Shown piece after piece: positions 7,883 to 15,522 of a stretch of 45,529 nt of DNA. The notes beneath the pieces were generated by a model that searched no databases, was not told the origin of the DNA, and was given only the letters and a program-made list of their open reading frames with translations. Origin of the DNA: Sphingopyxis sp. UBA6723 (GTDB taxonomy: Bacteria > Pseudomonadota > Alphaproteobacteria > Sphingomonadales > Sphingomonadaceae). Numbering within the stretch: position 1 is the first letter of the stretch; each line of letters starts with the position of its first letter. The stretch lies in contig NZ_DKIH01000004.1 of NCBI RefSeq assembly GCF_002454115.1, forward strand, positions 17,062-62,590, written 5' to 3'. Both the position numbers and the translations under genes were made by a program.

Positions 7883-8428
7883 ATGGCCAAGCCCGCTACT
7901 CCCGCGACGACCAAAACCGCCGCCCCGCGCCCCAAGGCCCCCGCAAAGGCTGGCGCGACGAAGGCTGCGCCCGCGCGCAAGCCCGCGACCGTGAAGGCCG
8001 CCAAGGATCATCCGATCCGCGACCAGCTGGTTGCGACGCGCGAAACGATCAAAACCGAAGCGTCGAAAAAGGCCGCCTCGCTCAAGGGTGAAGCGACGAC
8101 GCTCGCCAACCAGGCGTCGGCGAAGGCGCGCGACGCCGCGACCAAGGGCAAGGGCAAGGCCGCCGACGCGGTCGGCAACCTCGCCAAGATGCTGGAAGAC
8201 AGCGCCGGCACCGTCGATACCAAGTTCGGCAAGCAATATGGGGACTATGCCCGCTCGGCCGCGGCGACCGTCGCTGGCCTCGCCTCGACGCTCGACAAAA
8301 AGGATCTCGACGAGCTCGCCGCTTCGACCAAGGATATGGTCAAGAAGAACCCCGCGATTGCGGTCGGCGCGGCAACGGTAATCGGCTTTGTGCTGGCCCG
8401 GATGCTCAAGGGCGGCTCGAACGATTGA
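7883..8428 (+). CDS. DUF883/YqjD-like membrane-anchored protein with Ala/Lys-rich N-terminus
   Basis: A 181-residue protein started at ATG 7883, nine bases after the purine-rich AGAAGAAGAGG. The first 50 residues are almost wholly Ala, Lys, Pro and Thr (histone-like). The middle is an amphipathic helix region with Lys/Glu/Ala/Asp repeats. The end, KKNPAIAVGAATVIGFVLAR, is the C-terminal membrane anchor style of ElaB/YqjD/DUF883 proteins. In E. coli such proteins tether ribosomes to the membrane in stationary phase; by analogy this may be a membrane-associated stress protein. It is the first gene of a four-gene plus-strand run. A CTATAT element at 7811-7816 could be its -10 box. Family assignment is by architecture. 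Confidence 0.75.
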   Translation: MAKPATPATTKTAAPRPKAPAKAGATKAAPARKPATVKAAKDHPIRDQLVATRETIKTEASKKAASLKGEATTLANQASAKARDAATKGKGKAADAVGNLAKMLEDSAGTVDTKFGKQYGDYARSAAATVAGLASTLDKKDLDELAASTKDMVKKNPAIAVGAATVIGFVLARMLKGGSND

Positions 8429-8465
8429 CAAGGTCTTGCCATCCGCAGATCCGACCCTCCCGCCC

Positions 8466-8900
8466 ATGTCCGACGAGCGCAGCTTTGACGGGATAAGTCA
8501 CGGCTACGCGCCCGACGGTCCGCCGGTGGCGCCGCCGCCCGTGCCGCTCGAACAGATTGTCGGCGATGTCGTCGACAATCTGTCGGCGACCGCGCGGGCG
8601 GAGTTTGCGTTGATCGAGGCGCGCGGTGAGCTGGCGCTGCACGGTGCCAGCCGCGCCGCGATCTGGGGCGGTGTTGCTGCGACCGCGGCGGGGGTCGCGC
8701 TGCTGGCGCTGGCGTTCGGCGCGATCCTGGCGCTTTCGCCGCAGATCGGGCCGCTGCTAGCGACCCTGGTCGTCGTATCGGCGCTGCTGGTGATTGCAGC
8801 AATCGCGGCGTGGCGCGCGCACAACCATTATGGCGACATCCGCACCGCGCTGCGGCGCGACCTGACCAATGAGGGGATCGACGATGGCGCGGACGCGTAA
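8466..8900 (+). CDS. Phage-holin-family-like (YqjE-type) membrane protein
   Basis: A 144-residue protein with a soluble Pro-rich N-terminus to about residue 30. An amphipathic segment (IVGDVVDNLSATARAEFALI) follows, then two closely spaced transmembrane helices, at about 67-92 and 96-118, and a short basic tail. This matches the Actinobacteriophage holin III/YqjE membrane family, which is chromosomal and not phage-related in proteobacteria. Start ATG 8466 is chosen over upstream in-frame codons because those overlap the preceding gene. Its last 17 bases overlap the next gene. It probably acts with its DUF883-like neighbours, as yqjD-yqjE-yqjK do in enterobacteria. Confidence 0.75.
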   Translation: MSDERSFDGISHGYAPDGPPVAPPPVPLEQIVGDVVDNLSATARAEFALIEARGELALHGASRAAIWGGVAATAAGVALLALAFGAILALSPQIGPLLATLVVVSALLVIAAIAAWRAHNHYGDIRTALRRDLTNEGIDDGADA

Positions 8901-9291
8901 CCGCCTGATCGCCGCAGCGCGGCGCTCGATGCTCCAGCGCGCCGAGCTGCACCGGCGGCTCGACGTCGCGAAGGCGGCGTTGAAGCCCGGTGCGCTGGTC
9001 GATCGCGGCAAATATCGGCTCAATGCAAAGGTCGATGACGCCGCGCATGCAGTGCGCCGCGAGTTTCGCAACAACCGCCTGCCGATCGCCCTCGCTGCGG
9101 TCGCGGGGGTGGCGTGGCTGCTGCGCGAACCGATCAAGCAACATGCGCCGCGACTGACGCAAAAGATTCAGGATATGGCGAACGCGATCACCGATCGCCT
9201 GCACCCCGCGGACGATACAGACGAAGAAACATACGCCGATGACGGCGAAACGATCGAACCAGTGGAGAATGACGATGAAGCCGTTCAGTGA
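8884..9291 (+). CDS. YqjK/DUF3618-like small membrane protein
   Basis: A 135-residue protein: a basic, helical N-terminal half (RNRLIAAARRSMLQRAELHR), a short hydrophobic segment at about 62-76 (PIALAAVAGVAWLL), and a strongly acidic tail (DDTDEETYADDGETIEPVEN). No catalytic motif is visible. The start at 8884 has GAGGGG at 8871-8876 as ribosome-binding site, located inside the preceding coding region. It overlaps genes on both sides (17 bases each), indicating translational coupling. I recognise only the general DUF3618/YqjK layout. Confidence 0.7.
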   Translation: MARTRNRLIAAARRSMLQRAELHRRLDVAKAALKPGALVDRGKYRLNAKVDDAAHAVRREFRNNRLPIALAAVAGVAWLLREPIKQHAPRLTQKIQDMANAITDRLHPADDTDEETYADDGETIEPVENDDEAVQ

Positions 9292-9628
9292 AACCGCCAG
9301 CGACGCGCGCGCCAAAGCGAGTGAACTTGCCGAGAAAACCGCCGAAAATGCACGACTGACCGCCGAGGCGGCGAAGGCGCGGATCCAGGACGGCTATGGC
9401 CGCGCGCGCGCCGCGACCGAAGATTTGGCGCACAAGGCCAGCGAACAGGCAAGCGTCGCCCGTGACGCCGCCGGCGAAGTCTATGAAAAGGGCAAGGTCC
9501 AGGCCAAGCGCGCGAACAGCAAGTTGAAGGAAGCGGCCGAGAAACAGCCGATGGCGCTCGTGGCCGGTGCAATCGCGATCGGCGCGCTGCTCGGATCGCT
9601 GCTTCCGAAGGGCCGCAAGGACGATTGA
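9275..9628 (+). CDS. DUF883-like coiled-coil membrane protein
   Basis: A 117-residue protein. Residues 1-90 are a long amphipathic helix rich in Ala, Lys and Glu (ETASDARAKASELAEKTAEN, then KARIQDGYGRARAATEDLAH). The end is a Gly/Ala-rich membrane anchor (MALVAGAIAIGALLGSLL) and a basic PKGRKDD tail. This is the ElaB/YqjD/DUF883 plan, and similar to the first gene of the cluster but without its Lys/Ala-rich head. ATG 9275 is preferred over ATG 9269, because GGAG at 9264-9267 is then seven bases away. Confidence 0.75.
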   Translation: MKPFSETASDARAKASELAEKTAENARLTAEAAKARIQDGYGRARAATEDLAHKASEQASVARDAAGEVYEKGKVQAKRANSKLKEAAEKQPMALVAGAIAIGALLGSLLPKGRKDD

Positions 9629-9697
9629 CCGGCTTGCCGTAGCGGCGCCGCGCTGTTAGGGGCCGCGCCTTCTCCCCGACCCGCAAGGACAGCAGCC

Positions 9698-9913
9698 ATG
9701 AGCAAATTGCATCTCGTGTTCGGTGGACGCGTCAGCGATCCGCAAGGCACCGACTTTGTCGACCTCCACAATCTCGACGTCGTCGGGCTGTTCCCCGACT
9801 ATAAGTCGGCGGAAAAGGCCTGGCGCGCCGCGGCGCAGCGCACCGTCGACGATGCCGAAATGAAATATGTCGTCGTGCATCTGCACAAGCTGTTGCAGCC
9901 GGACAGCGAGTAA
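9698..9913 (+). CDS. DUF4170 domain protein
   Basis: A 71-residue protein matching the DUF4170 family as I remember it: LHLVFGGRVSDPQGTDFVD, then DVVGLFPDYKSAEKAWRAAA and a DDAEMKYVVVHLHKLLQP end. It is small, soluble, and of unknown function. AAGGA at 9685-9689 supports the start. A family 1 hairpin repeat follows 24 bases after the stop. Confidence 0.85.
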   Translation: MSKLHLVFGGRVSDPQGTDFVDLHNLDVVGLFPDYKSAEKAWRAAAQRTVDDAEMKYVVVHLHKLLQPDSE

Positions 9914-9937
9914 GCGCCAACGCAATAATTAAGCCCT

Positions 9938-10022
9938 GTTCGCCCTGAGCTTGTCGAAGGGCCGTTCTTTCTTTGCGACGTCAAAAAGAAGAACAGTGCT
10001 TCGACAAGCTCAGCACGAACGG
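9938..10022. repeat. Hairpin intergenic repeat, family 1 (copy 2)
   Basis: Same architecture as copies at 3186 and 34171: GTTCGCCCTGAGCTTGTCG at the left, GCTTCGACAAGCTCAGCACG at the right, with a GACGTCAAAAAGAAG centre. It lies between the stops of the convergent DUF4170 and complex I subunit genes. Confidence 0.85.
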
Positions 10023-10045
10023 TGTTGGTCGGTTCTGCCGCCGCC

Positions 10046-10324
10046 TCAGCGGAAATTGTCGGCGTAAGCCTGAATCTTCAGCGTGCGCACCGGCGGCGCA
10101 ACCACCTCGGCATCGATCCCGTTGCGTTCCGCATAGGCAATCGCTTCTTCCTGGCTCGCAAAGCCCAGCCGGATCTGCCGCTGCGTATCGCCGCTGCCCG
10201 CCCAGCCCATCAACGGATCGGGCTTGCGCGCTTCGGCTGGAGCGAATTCCAGCATCCAGCGCTGCGTTCCGGCGCGCCCCGACTGCATCGCATTTTTGGG
10301 TTTCTGGAAGATGCGCGCTTTCAT
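10046..10324 (-). CDS. NADH dehydrogenase (complex I) accessory subunit, NDUFS4-like
   Basis: A 92-residue protein of the ETC complex I subunit family (PF04800; mitochondrial NDUFS4/18 kDa). Landmarks are ARIFQKPKNAMQSG, RWMLEF, the PLMGWAGSGDTQRQIRLGF core, and ASQEEAIAYAERNGI. In alphaproteobacteria this supernumerary subunit stabilises the peripheral arm of complex I at the membrane's cytoplasmic side. The nuo operon is not in this window, so the gene stands alone. Confidence 0.9.
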   Translation of the reverse strand: MKARIFQKPKNAMQSGRAGTQRWMLEFAPAEARKPDPLMGWAGSGDTQRQIRLGFASQEEAIAYAERNGIDAEVVAPPVRTLKIQAYADNFR

Positions 10325-10394
10325 CTGGACTGTCCTGCGTTGGTTGGGCTGCCCGTGCCTTAGCGGCTTGCTGGCCTCGCGAAAAGGGCCAACC

Positions 10395-12857
10395 TCATGC
10401 CCCGTCGCGCCGCGCCTGCGCCGCCTTGGTCATCAATGTCGGGCGGGCATTGGCGGGGTCGTCGGGCCAGCTGTGCTTGGGATAGCGGCCACGCATCTCG
10501 CGCGCGACATCGTGCCAGCTGCCACCCCAAAAGCTGACCAGATCGCGTGTCGTCTGGATCGGGCGGTGCGCGGGCGAAGTCAGCGCGAGCACCAGCGGCA
10601 CCGGCGGATCGCCGATCGTGGGGTGACGCGCCAGCCCGAACAATTCCTGCACCCGGACGCTGACCGTCGGCCCGCCGTCGGCGCCATAATCGATCGGATG
10701 GCGGCTCCCGACCGGGGTAAGGTAATCGGCGGGGGCGTGTTTTTCGAGCAACTGCCGCGCCGACCAGTCGAGCAGCCCCATCAGTGCGTCGGTCAGCTTG
10801 CGGTCGCCAATGTCGCGCAGCCCGCGGCATCCCACGAGCAGCGGCGGCAACCAGATGTCGAGGCCGTCTGCGAGCGCCCCGGTCGACAGTGTATCGATGC
10901 CCGCAAAACTCGCGCGTTGGCGCAGCGCCTGCGCCGCCGGTCCCCAGCCGATCAGCCCGAGCCCTTTGTCGCGGACCGCCGCGAGCCGCAGCGCAATGTC
11001 CTCCTCGACATTGTCGCTGCGCCCCGCCTGCCCGCTGGTCAGCGCGATCGCGCCGAGCCGCCGTTCGCGGCGGTGGTCGACGCGGTCGCTGGCGGCGTCA
11101 TAGCTGCTCGCCGCGTGCGCGACGATGCGATCGGCGAAGATCGCCTCGACCTCGGCTTGTTCGATCGGCGCGGCGGCGAGGATGCGAACCCCGGCGGCGT
11201 GACCCTGCGCATCGGCGATCGCCAGCCATTCGCTGGCCGCGAGCGGTTCGACCGGGTCGATGCGATAGGCGCGGCCGCCGACGCTGAGATATTCGCCGCG
11301 CTGTCCCGCCCGCTGGCGCGCGACGCGATCGGGCCAGGCGGTCGCGATCCAGCCGCCGATCGAGCGCGGTGCGACGTCCTCGGTCCCCGCCGCCAGCTTG
11401 TCGCCGATGTTCGCGAGCCGCCGCGCCAGTCGGACCGCGCCTTCGCTGCGGTCGCCGCGCTGCCCGCGCCAGCGCCCGAGCCGCGCCTCGACATCGACGC
11501 CGCGCCCGCCGAGCCCGGGTTCGGTCAGCAGCACCGCGAGGCGCCCCGCTAGTTCCCCCTCCCCCGCGCGCGCCGCGTCGAGCAGCATATGCGCGAGCGG
11601 CACCGGCAGCGGGATCGCCGCCAACGCCTTGCCATGCGCGGTGATGCGGCTGTCGTCGCCCAGCGCCCCGATCGCCTGCAGCCGCGTCTTGGCCTCGGCA
11701 ATCGCTGCGGGTGACGGCGGGTCGAGCCAGCCGAGTTGGCGCGGATCGATGATGCCCCAACTGGCACAATCGAGTACCACCGGCATCAGGTCATTTTCAT
11801 GGATTTCGGGCGGATCGAACGGCGGCATGCCGGCCGTCGCCGCGGCTTCCCACAGGCGGTAGGCGACCCCCGGCCCCTGCCGCGCCGCGCGCCCGGCGCG
11901 CTGCGTTGCCGATGCCTGGCTGGCGCGTTCGGTGACGAGGCGCGCGATCGCAGCCGCCTTGTCGAAGCGCGGCCGCCGCGACAGTCCAGCATCGATGACG
12001 ATGCGGACCCCGTCGATGGTCAGGCTGGTTTCGGCGATGCTCGTCGCCAGGATCAGCTTGCGCCCGCCATCGGTATCGCGAACCAGAGCCTTGCGCTGCA
12101 ATGCCGGGTCGATCTGGCCGTGCAGGCGGTGGACGACGAGCGGCAGCCCCGATGCCTCGACCGCTGCTGCGGCGCGCTCGATATCGGCGGCGCCGGGCAG
12201 GAAGGCCAGCACGTCGCCCTCACGTTCATCCGCCATCGCCTGCCGGACCGCGACCAGTACGCTGGCTTCGAGCCGGTCTTCGGCGCGGCGACCGATATGG
12301 CGCAGCTCGAGCGGGAAAATCTTGCCCTCGCTGCGCACCACCGGCGCGTTGCCAAGCAGCGCCCCAAAGCGCGCGCCGTCGAGCGTCGCCGACATGGCGA
12401 TCAGCCGCAGATCGTCGCGCAACCCCTGCTGCGCATCGATCGCCAGCGCGAGCGCGAAATCGCCGTCGAGGCTGCGTTCGTGGACCTCGTCGAACAGCAC
12501 CGCCGACACGCCGCTGAGTTCGGGATCGGCGAGGATGCGGTTGCGGAACAGCCCCGGGGTCATGACCAGCAGCCGCGTCGCTGCCGACTGCTTGCTGTCG
12601 AGCCGCGTCGCATAGCCTACCTTGCCGCCGACCGGCTCGCCCATCTCGTCGGCAATCCGCTCCGCCGCGGCGCGCGCGGCCAGGCGGCGGGGCGACAGCA
12701 GCCAGACGTCACCGCTGCACCACGGCTGGGCGAGCATCGCGGGCGCTACTCGCGTCGTCTTGCCCGCGCCCGGCGGCGCCACAACGACGACATTGGGTTT
12801 GAGCACCAGCGCCGCCATGATGTCGGGCAGCACCTCATCGATCGGCAGCGGCTGCAT
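10395..12857 (-). CDS. hrpB: ATP-dependent RNA helicase HrpB
   Basis: An 820-residue DEAH-box (DExH) helicase. Motif I is APPGAGKTT (about 27-35) and motif II is DEVH at 123-126. Motif III is MSATLDG. Motif VI is QRAGRAARQGPG, preceded by ATSIAETSLTIDGV. The C-terminal half carries the helicase-associated domain and the HrpB-specific end, including a W-x-D-DPANARP-like PKHSWPDDPANARPTL. HrpB is a bacterial DEAH helicase whose cellular role is not well defined. Its ATG overlaps the TGA of the DUF1801 gene by one base, so the two are coupled. Confidence 0.93.
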   Translation of the reverse strand: MQPLPIDEVLPDIMAALVLKPNVVVVAPPGAGKTTRVAPAMLAQPWCSGDVWLLSPRRLAARAAAERIADEMGEPVGGKVGYATRLDSKQSAATRLLVMTPGLFRNRILADPELSGVSAVLFDEVHERSLDGDFALALAIDAQQGLRDDLRLIAMSATLDGARFGALLGNAPVVRSEGKIFPLELRHIGRRAEDRLEASVLVAVRQAMADEREGDVLAFLPGAADIERAAAAVEASGLPLVVHRLHGQIDPALQRKALVRDTDGGRKLILATSIAETSLTIDGVRIVIDAGLSRRPRFDKAAAIARLVTERASQASATQRAGRAARQGPGVAYRLWEAAATAGMPPFDPPEIHENDLMPVVLDCASWGIIDPRQLGWLDPPSPAAIAEAKTRLQAIGALGDDSRITAHGKALAAIPLPVPLAHMLLDAARAGEGELAGRLAVLLTEPGLGGRGVDVEARLGRWRGQRGDRSEGAVRLARRLANIGDKLAAGTEDVAPRSIGGWIATAWPDRVARQRAGQRGEYLSVGGRAYRIDPVEPLAASEWLAIADAQGHAAGVRILAAAPIEQAEVEAIFADRIVAHAASSYDAASDRVDHRRERRLGAIALTSGQAGRSDNVEEDIALRLAAVRDKGLGLIGWGPAAQALRQRASFAGIDTLSTGALADGLDIWLPPLLVGCRGLRDIGDRKLTDALMGLLDWSARQLLEKHAPADYLTPVGSRHPIDYGADGGPTVSVRVQELFGLARHPTIGDPPVPLVLALTSPAHRPIQTTRDLVSFWGGSWHDVAREMRGRYPKHSWPDDPANARPTLMTKAAQARRDGA

Positions 12858-13237
12858 CAGGTGCGCGCCGCCGGGTTGCCGAATTCGATGTTGAGGCGAT
12901 GGGCCTCGGCGGCAAGCCGGGCGACTTTCTCCGCGGTAACTTCGGTCGCTTCGGTCAACACCAGATTGCCGAGTTCATATTTGCCGCTTGCCTTGATCCG
13001 CGGTTCCAGGTCACGCAGACGCTTGCCGCGCCAGAAACCGAGCAGGACACGCTGCTCCTCGGCGCGGATCAGTATGCACGGGCCGTTCGCCATGAAGACG
13101 AGGTTGGCCCATTTGATCGTTTCGTCAAAGGGCGCAGCGGAAAGGATCGCGCCGCGCATCATCTGGCAGCGCTCGCGCTGCCAGCCTGACAGGGCGGCGA
13201 TATAGGCGTCGGGGCTTTCTGCGGCTGGACCCATCAT
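12857..13237 (-). CDS. DUF1801 (YdhG-like) domain protein
   Basis: A 126-residue protein of the DUF1801 fold. The visible blocks are YIAALSGWQRERCQMMRGAI, PFDETIKWANLVFMANGPCI, LLGFWRGKRLRDLEPRIKAS, and the C-terminal helix VARLAAEAHRLNIEFGNP. The family is small, cytosolic and uncharacterised. Two consecutive ATG codons (13237 and 13234) could start it. The stop overlaps the hrpB start. Confidence 0.85.
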   Translation of the reverse strand: MMGPAAESPDAYIAALSGWQRERCQMMRGAILSAAPFDETIKWANLVFMANGPCILIRAEEQRVLLGFWRGKRLRDLEPRIKASGKYELGNLVLTEATEVTAEKVARLAAEAHRLNIEFGNPAART

Positions 13238-13280
13238 CGGCGTTCGTCGTTCCCGATATTCGGCAATATCACCTGGTCCT

Positions 13281-13357
13281 CGTCACCCCGGACTTGATCC
13301 GGGGTCCCGCTCTGCAGCGTTTGAAAAGCGGGACCCCGGATCAAGTCCGGGGTGACG
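13281..13357. repeat. Long perfect hairpin repeat (family 2 variant, GTCACCCCGG)
   Basis: The left arm at 13281-13311 and right arm at 13327-13357 are complementary over about 31 bases (CGTCACCCCGGACTTGATCC against its complement, continuing to CCCGCT/AGCGGG), with a 15-base loop. This is the longest near-perfect hairpin in the window. It is 15 bases beyond the polyprenyl synthase stop and may terminate or stabilise that transcript. Confidence 0.92.
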
Positions 13358-13372
13358 ATGGAAAAAACTGTA

Positions 13373-14386
13373 TCAATAAGCCCGCGCAACCGCGAAGGCT
13401 ACTGCCTCGTTCAGTGCCGCCTTCGCATGGCTGGCGCGAAAGCCGCCGATCGCGTCGACGGCGCGCTGGCCATAATGCCGCGCGCGCGCCAGCGTGTCTT
13501 CGATCGTGCCATGCTTGTGGAGCAGGCTGGTGGCGTGCAGCAGGTCTTCGTCCGCGGTGCGATGGCCGGTGATCGCCAGCTTCCAAAACTCGCGCTCCTC
13601 GGCGCTGCCGCGCGCATAAGCGAGAATGACCGGGAGCGTGACCTTGCCATCGCGGAAATCGTCGCCGACCCCCTTGCCCATCGTTTCGGCGTCCGAAACA
13701 TAATCGATCGCATCGTCGACCAGCTGGAATGCGATGCCGAGGTTGCGGCCATAGGCGTCGAGTGCCGCTTCGGTCGCCTCGTCGCGCTCAGCGACGACCG
13801 CGGCAATCTTGCAAGCCGCGGCAAACAGCTCGGCGGTCTTGGCGTTGATGATCGCCAGATACTGGTCTTCGCTCGTTTCGATGCGGCGCTGTGCCGAGAG
13901 CTGGTTGACCTCGCCCTCGGCAATCACCGCCGACGCGCGCGACAGGATCTTGAGCACTTTCAGCGATCCGTCCTCGACCATCACTTCAAACGCACGGCTG
14001 AACAGGAAATCGCCGACCAGCACCGACGCGCTGTTGCCCCAGATCAGGTTTGCGGTCTTGCGCCCGCGGCGCAGGTCCGATTTATCGACGACATCGTCGT
14101 GGAGCAGCGTTGCAGTGTGGATGAATTCGACCGCGGCAGCGAGCTTGCAATGGCGCCGTCCGGGATAGTCGAGCAGCTTGCCGCAAGCGAGCGTCAGCAT
14201 CGGCCGCATCCGCTTGCCGCCGCCGGCAATCAGATGCCCCGCGAGTTCGGGGATCAACGGCACTTCGGATTGCATGCGGTCGAGAATGACCGAATTCACC
14301 TCGTTCATATCGGCGGCGACAAGCGCCATCATCGGATCGAGCGAGGGGGGCCGGTCGCCGTGGAGCTGGTGGATTTCGGCAGTCAT
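13373..14386 (-). CDS. ispB: Polyprenyl diphosphate synthase (octaprenyl/decaprenyl type)
   Basis: A trans-prenyltransferase that builds the long isoprenoid tail of ubiquinone. The 337-residue protein has GGGKRMRPML, first Asp-rich motif DDVVD at 97-101 (within LLHDDVVDKSDLRRGRKT), GDFLFSRAF, and second Asp-rich motif DDAID at 224-228 followed by GKGVGDDFRDGKVTLP. Start 14386 is chosen because it begins MTAEIHQLHG; the further upstream ATG adds 30 residues with no family match. Chain length cannot be read from sequence, but sphingomonads make Q-10, so a decaprenyl synthase is likely. Transcribed divergently from the chorismate mutase gene. Confidence 0.92.
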   Translation of the reverse strand: MTAEIHQLHGDRPPSLDPMMALVAADMNEVNSVILDRMQSEVPLIPELAGHLIAGGGKRMRPMLTLACGKLLDYPGRRHCKLAAAVEFIHTATLLHDDVVDKSDLRRGRKTANLIWGNSASVLVGDFLFSRAFEVMVEDGSLKVLKILSRASAVIAEGEVNQLSAQRRIETSEDQYLAIINAKTAELFAAACKIAAVVAERDEATEAALDAYGRNLGIAFQLVDDAIDYVSDAETMGKGVGDDFRDGKVTLPVILAYARGSAEEREFWKLAITGHRTADEDLLHATSLLHKHGTIEDTLARARHYGQRAVDAIGGFRASHAKAALNEAVAFAVARAY

Positions 14387-14490
14387 GATGCGGCGAGCTT
14401 TGGCGGCGCGGCCGCGATTTTGCAACGACTTTCGGCTTGCATGACGCCCCTCCCCGGTGCCAAGCGTGCCGGGCATAAGAGGAGCCGCAT

Positions 14491-14778
14491 ATGGACGATC
14501 AACTGAGCCGCTACCGTCAGAGCATCGACAATATCGACGCGGCGCTGGTCTACATGCTGGCCGAGCGGTTCAAGGTCACCAAGGCGGTCGGCGAGCTGAA
14601 GGCGCGCGAGGGCATGCCGCCCGCCGATCCTGGCCGTGAAGAGCGACAGATCGAGCGGCTGCGGTCGCTGGCGCGCGATGCCGACCTCGACCCCGACTTT
14701 ACCGAAAAATTCCTGCGCTTCATCATCGAAGAAGTGATCCGCCATCATCAACAGGCCAAGCGCGAGCAGGACGTCTGA
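14491..14778 (+). CDS. Chorismate mutase, AroQ class
   Basis: Converts chorismate to prephenate for Phe/Tyr synthesis. The 95-residue all-helical protein has the AroQ order: R-x-SIDNIDAALVYMLAERFKV, then KAVGELKAREG, and a third helix FTEKFLRFIIEEVIRHHQQA. The conserved Arg, Lys and Glu/Gln positions expected around the active site are present. AGAGGA precedes the ATG at seven bases. It is separated by two bases from the following glutathione transferase gene. A second AroQ-like gene at 31197-31511 belongs to a different subgroup. Confidence 0.88.
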   Translation: MDDQLSRYRQSIDNIDAALVYMLAERFKVTKAVGELKAREGMPPADPGREERQIERLRSLARDADLDPDFTEKFLRFIIEEVIRHHQQAKREQDV

Positions 14779-14780
14779 CA

Positions 14781-15470
14781 ATGGATCATGCGATCTTTGC
14801 CAAATGGCCCGCGCAATATCCGGACCGGCTCCAGCTTTTCTCCGCCCCGACGCCAAACGGGGTCAAGGTCGGCATTATGCTCGAGGAGACCGGCCTGCCC
14901 TACGAAGCGCACCGCGTCGATATCATGGCAAATGAAAGCCACGACCCGGCGTTTCTCGCGCTCAACCCGAATGGCAAGATCCCGGCGATCTATGACCCGG
15001 ACGGCCCCGGCGGCAAGCCGCTGGCATTGTGGGAATCGGGCGCGATCCTGATCTACCTGGCCGACAAGAGCGGGCAATTGCTGCCCGCCGATCCCGCCGC
15101 GCGCTACGAAACGATCCAGTGGTTGATGTGGCAGATGGGCGGGGTCGGCCCGATGTTTGGCCAGCTCGGCTTTTTCCACAAATTCGCCGGGCGCGAATAT
15201 GAGGATAAACGCCCGCGCGACCGCTACGCCGCCGAATCCGCGCGCCTGCTCGGCGTGCTCGACGCGCGATTGGCGGGGCGATCATGGATCATGGGTGACG
15301 ATTACAGCATTGCCGACATTTCGCTGCTCGGCTGGGTGCGTAATCTGATCGGCTTTTACGAAGCCGCCGAGATTGTCGGCTTCGACCGTTTCGCGCATGT
15401 CCAGCGCTGGCTCGATACCGGTCTGGCACGGCCGACGGTGCAGCGCGGGCTAGTCGTCACCGCGGCCTGA
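14781..15470 (+). CDS. Glutathione S-transferase family protein (nu class/YghU-like)
   Basis: A 229-residue two-domain protein. The N-terminal thioredoxin-like domain carries LFSAPTPNGVKVGIMLEETG, with NGxKV in the place of the usual catalytic Tyr or Ser as in Ure2p-like nu-class enzymes. It also has LNPNGKIPAIYDPDG and the ESGAILIYLADK glutathione-binding turn. The C-terminal helical domain has QMGGVGPMFGQLGFF and YSIADISLLGWV. Nu-class members use two glutathiones and have disulfide reductase or peroxidase activity; the substrate here is unknown. Likely co-transcribed with the chorismate mutase gene, two bases upstream. Confidence 0.9.
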   Translation: MDHAIFAKWPAQYPDRLQLFSAPTPNGVKVGIMLEETGLPYEAHRVDIMANESHDPAFLALNPNGKIPAIYDPDGPGGKPLALWESGAILIYLADKSGQLLPADPAARYETIQWLMWQMGGVGPMFGQLGFFHKFAGREYEDKRPRDRYAAESARLLGVLDARLAGRSWIMGDDYSIADISLLGWVRNLIGFYEAAEIVGFDRFAHVQRWLDTGLARPTVQRGLVVTAA

Positions 15471-15478
15471 ACGTGTCG

Positions 15479-15518
15479 ATGCGCAGCCGGGGACGGGTCC
15501 GACCCGCCCCCGGCGCAT
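15479..15518. terminator. Bidirectional hairpin between convergent genes
   Basis: A long GC-rich stem (ATGCGCAGCCGGGG, then ACGGGTC on the left; GACCCGCCCCCGGCGCAT on the right) occupies the gap between the GST gene (ends 15470) and the OmpA-like gene (ends 15523). On the plus strand it is followed by TTCGTTT. Position and symmetry suggest a shared terminator for both. Confidence 0.6.
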
Positions 15519-15522
15519 TCGT

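Noticed and set aside
8466..8900. Holin-like protein as evidence of a prophage
   Set aside because: No other phage gene is near; the family is chromosomal in many proteobacteria and the neighbours are DUF883-like.
10224..13205. Long plus-strand frames opposite hrpB and the DUF1801 gene
   Set aside because: They are shadows of hrpB; no start signal, biased composition, no domain.
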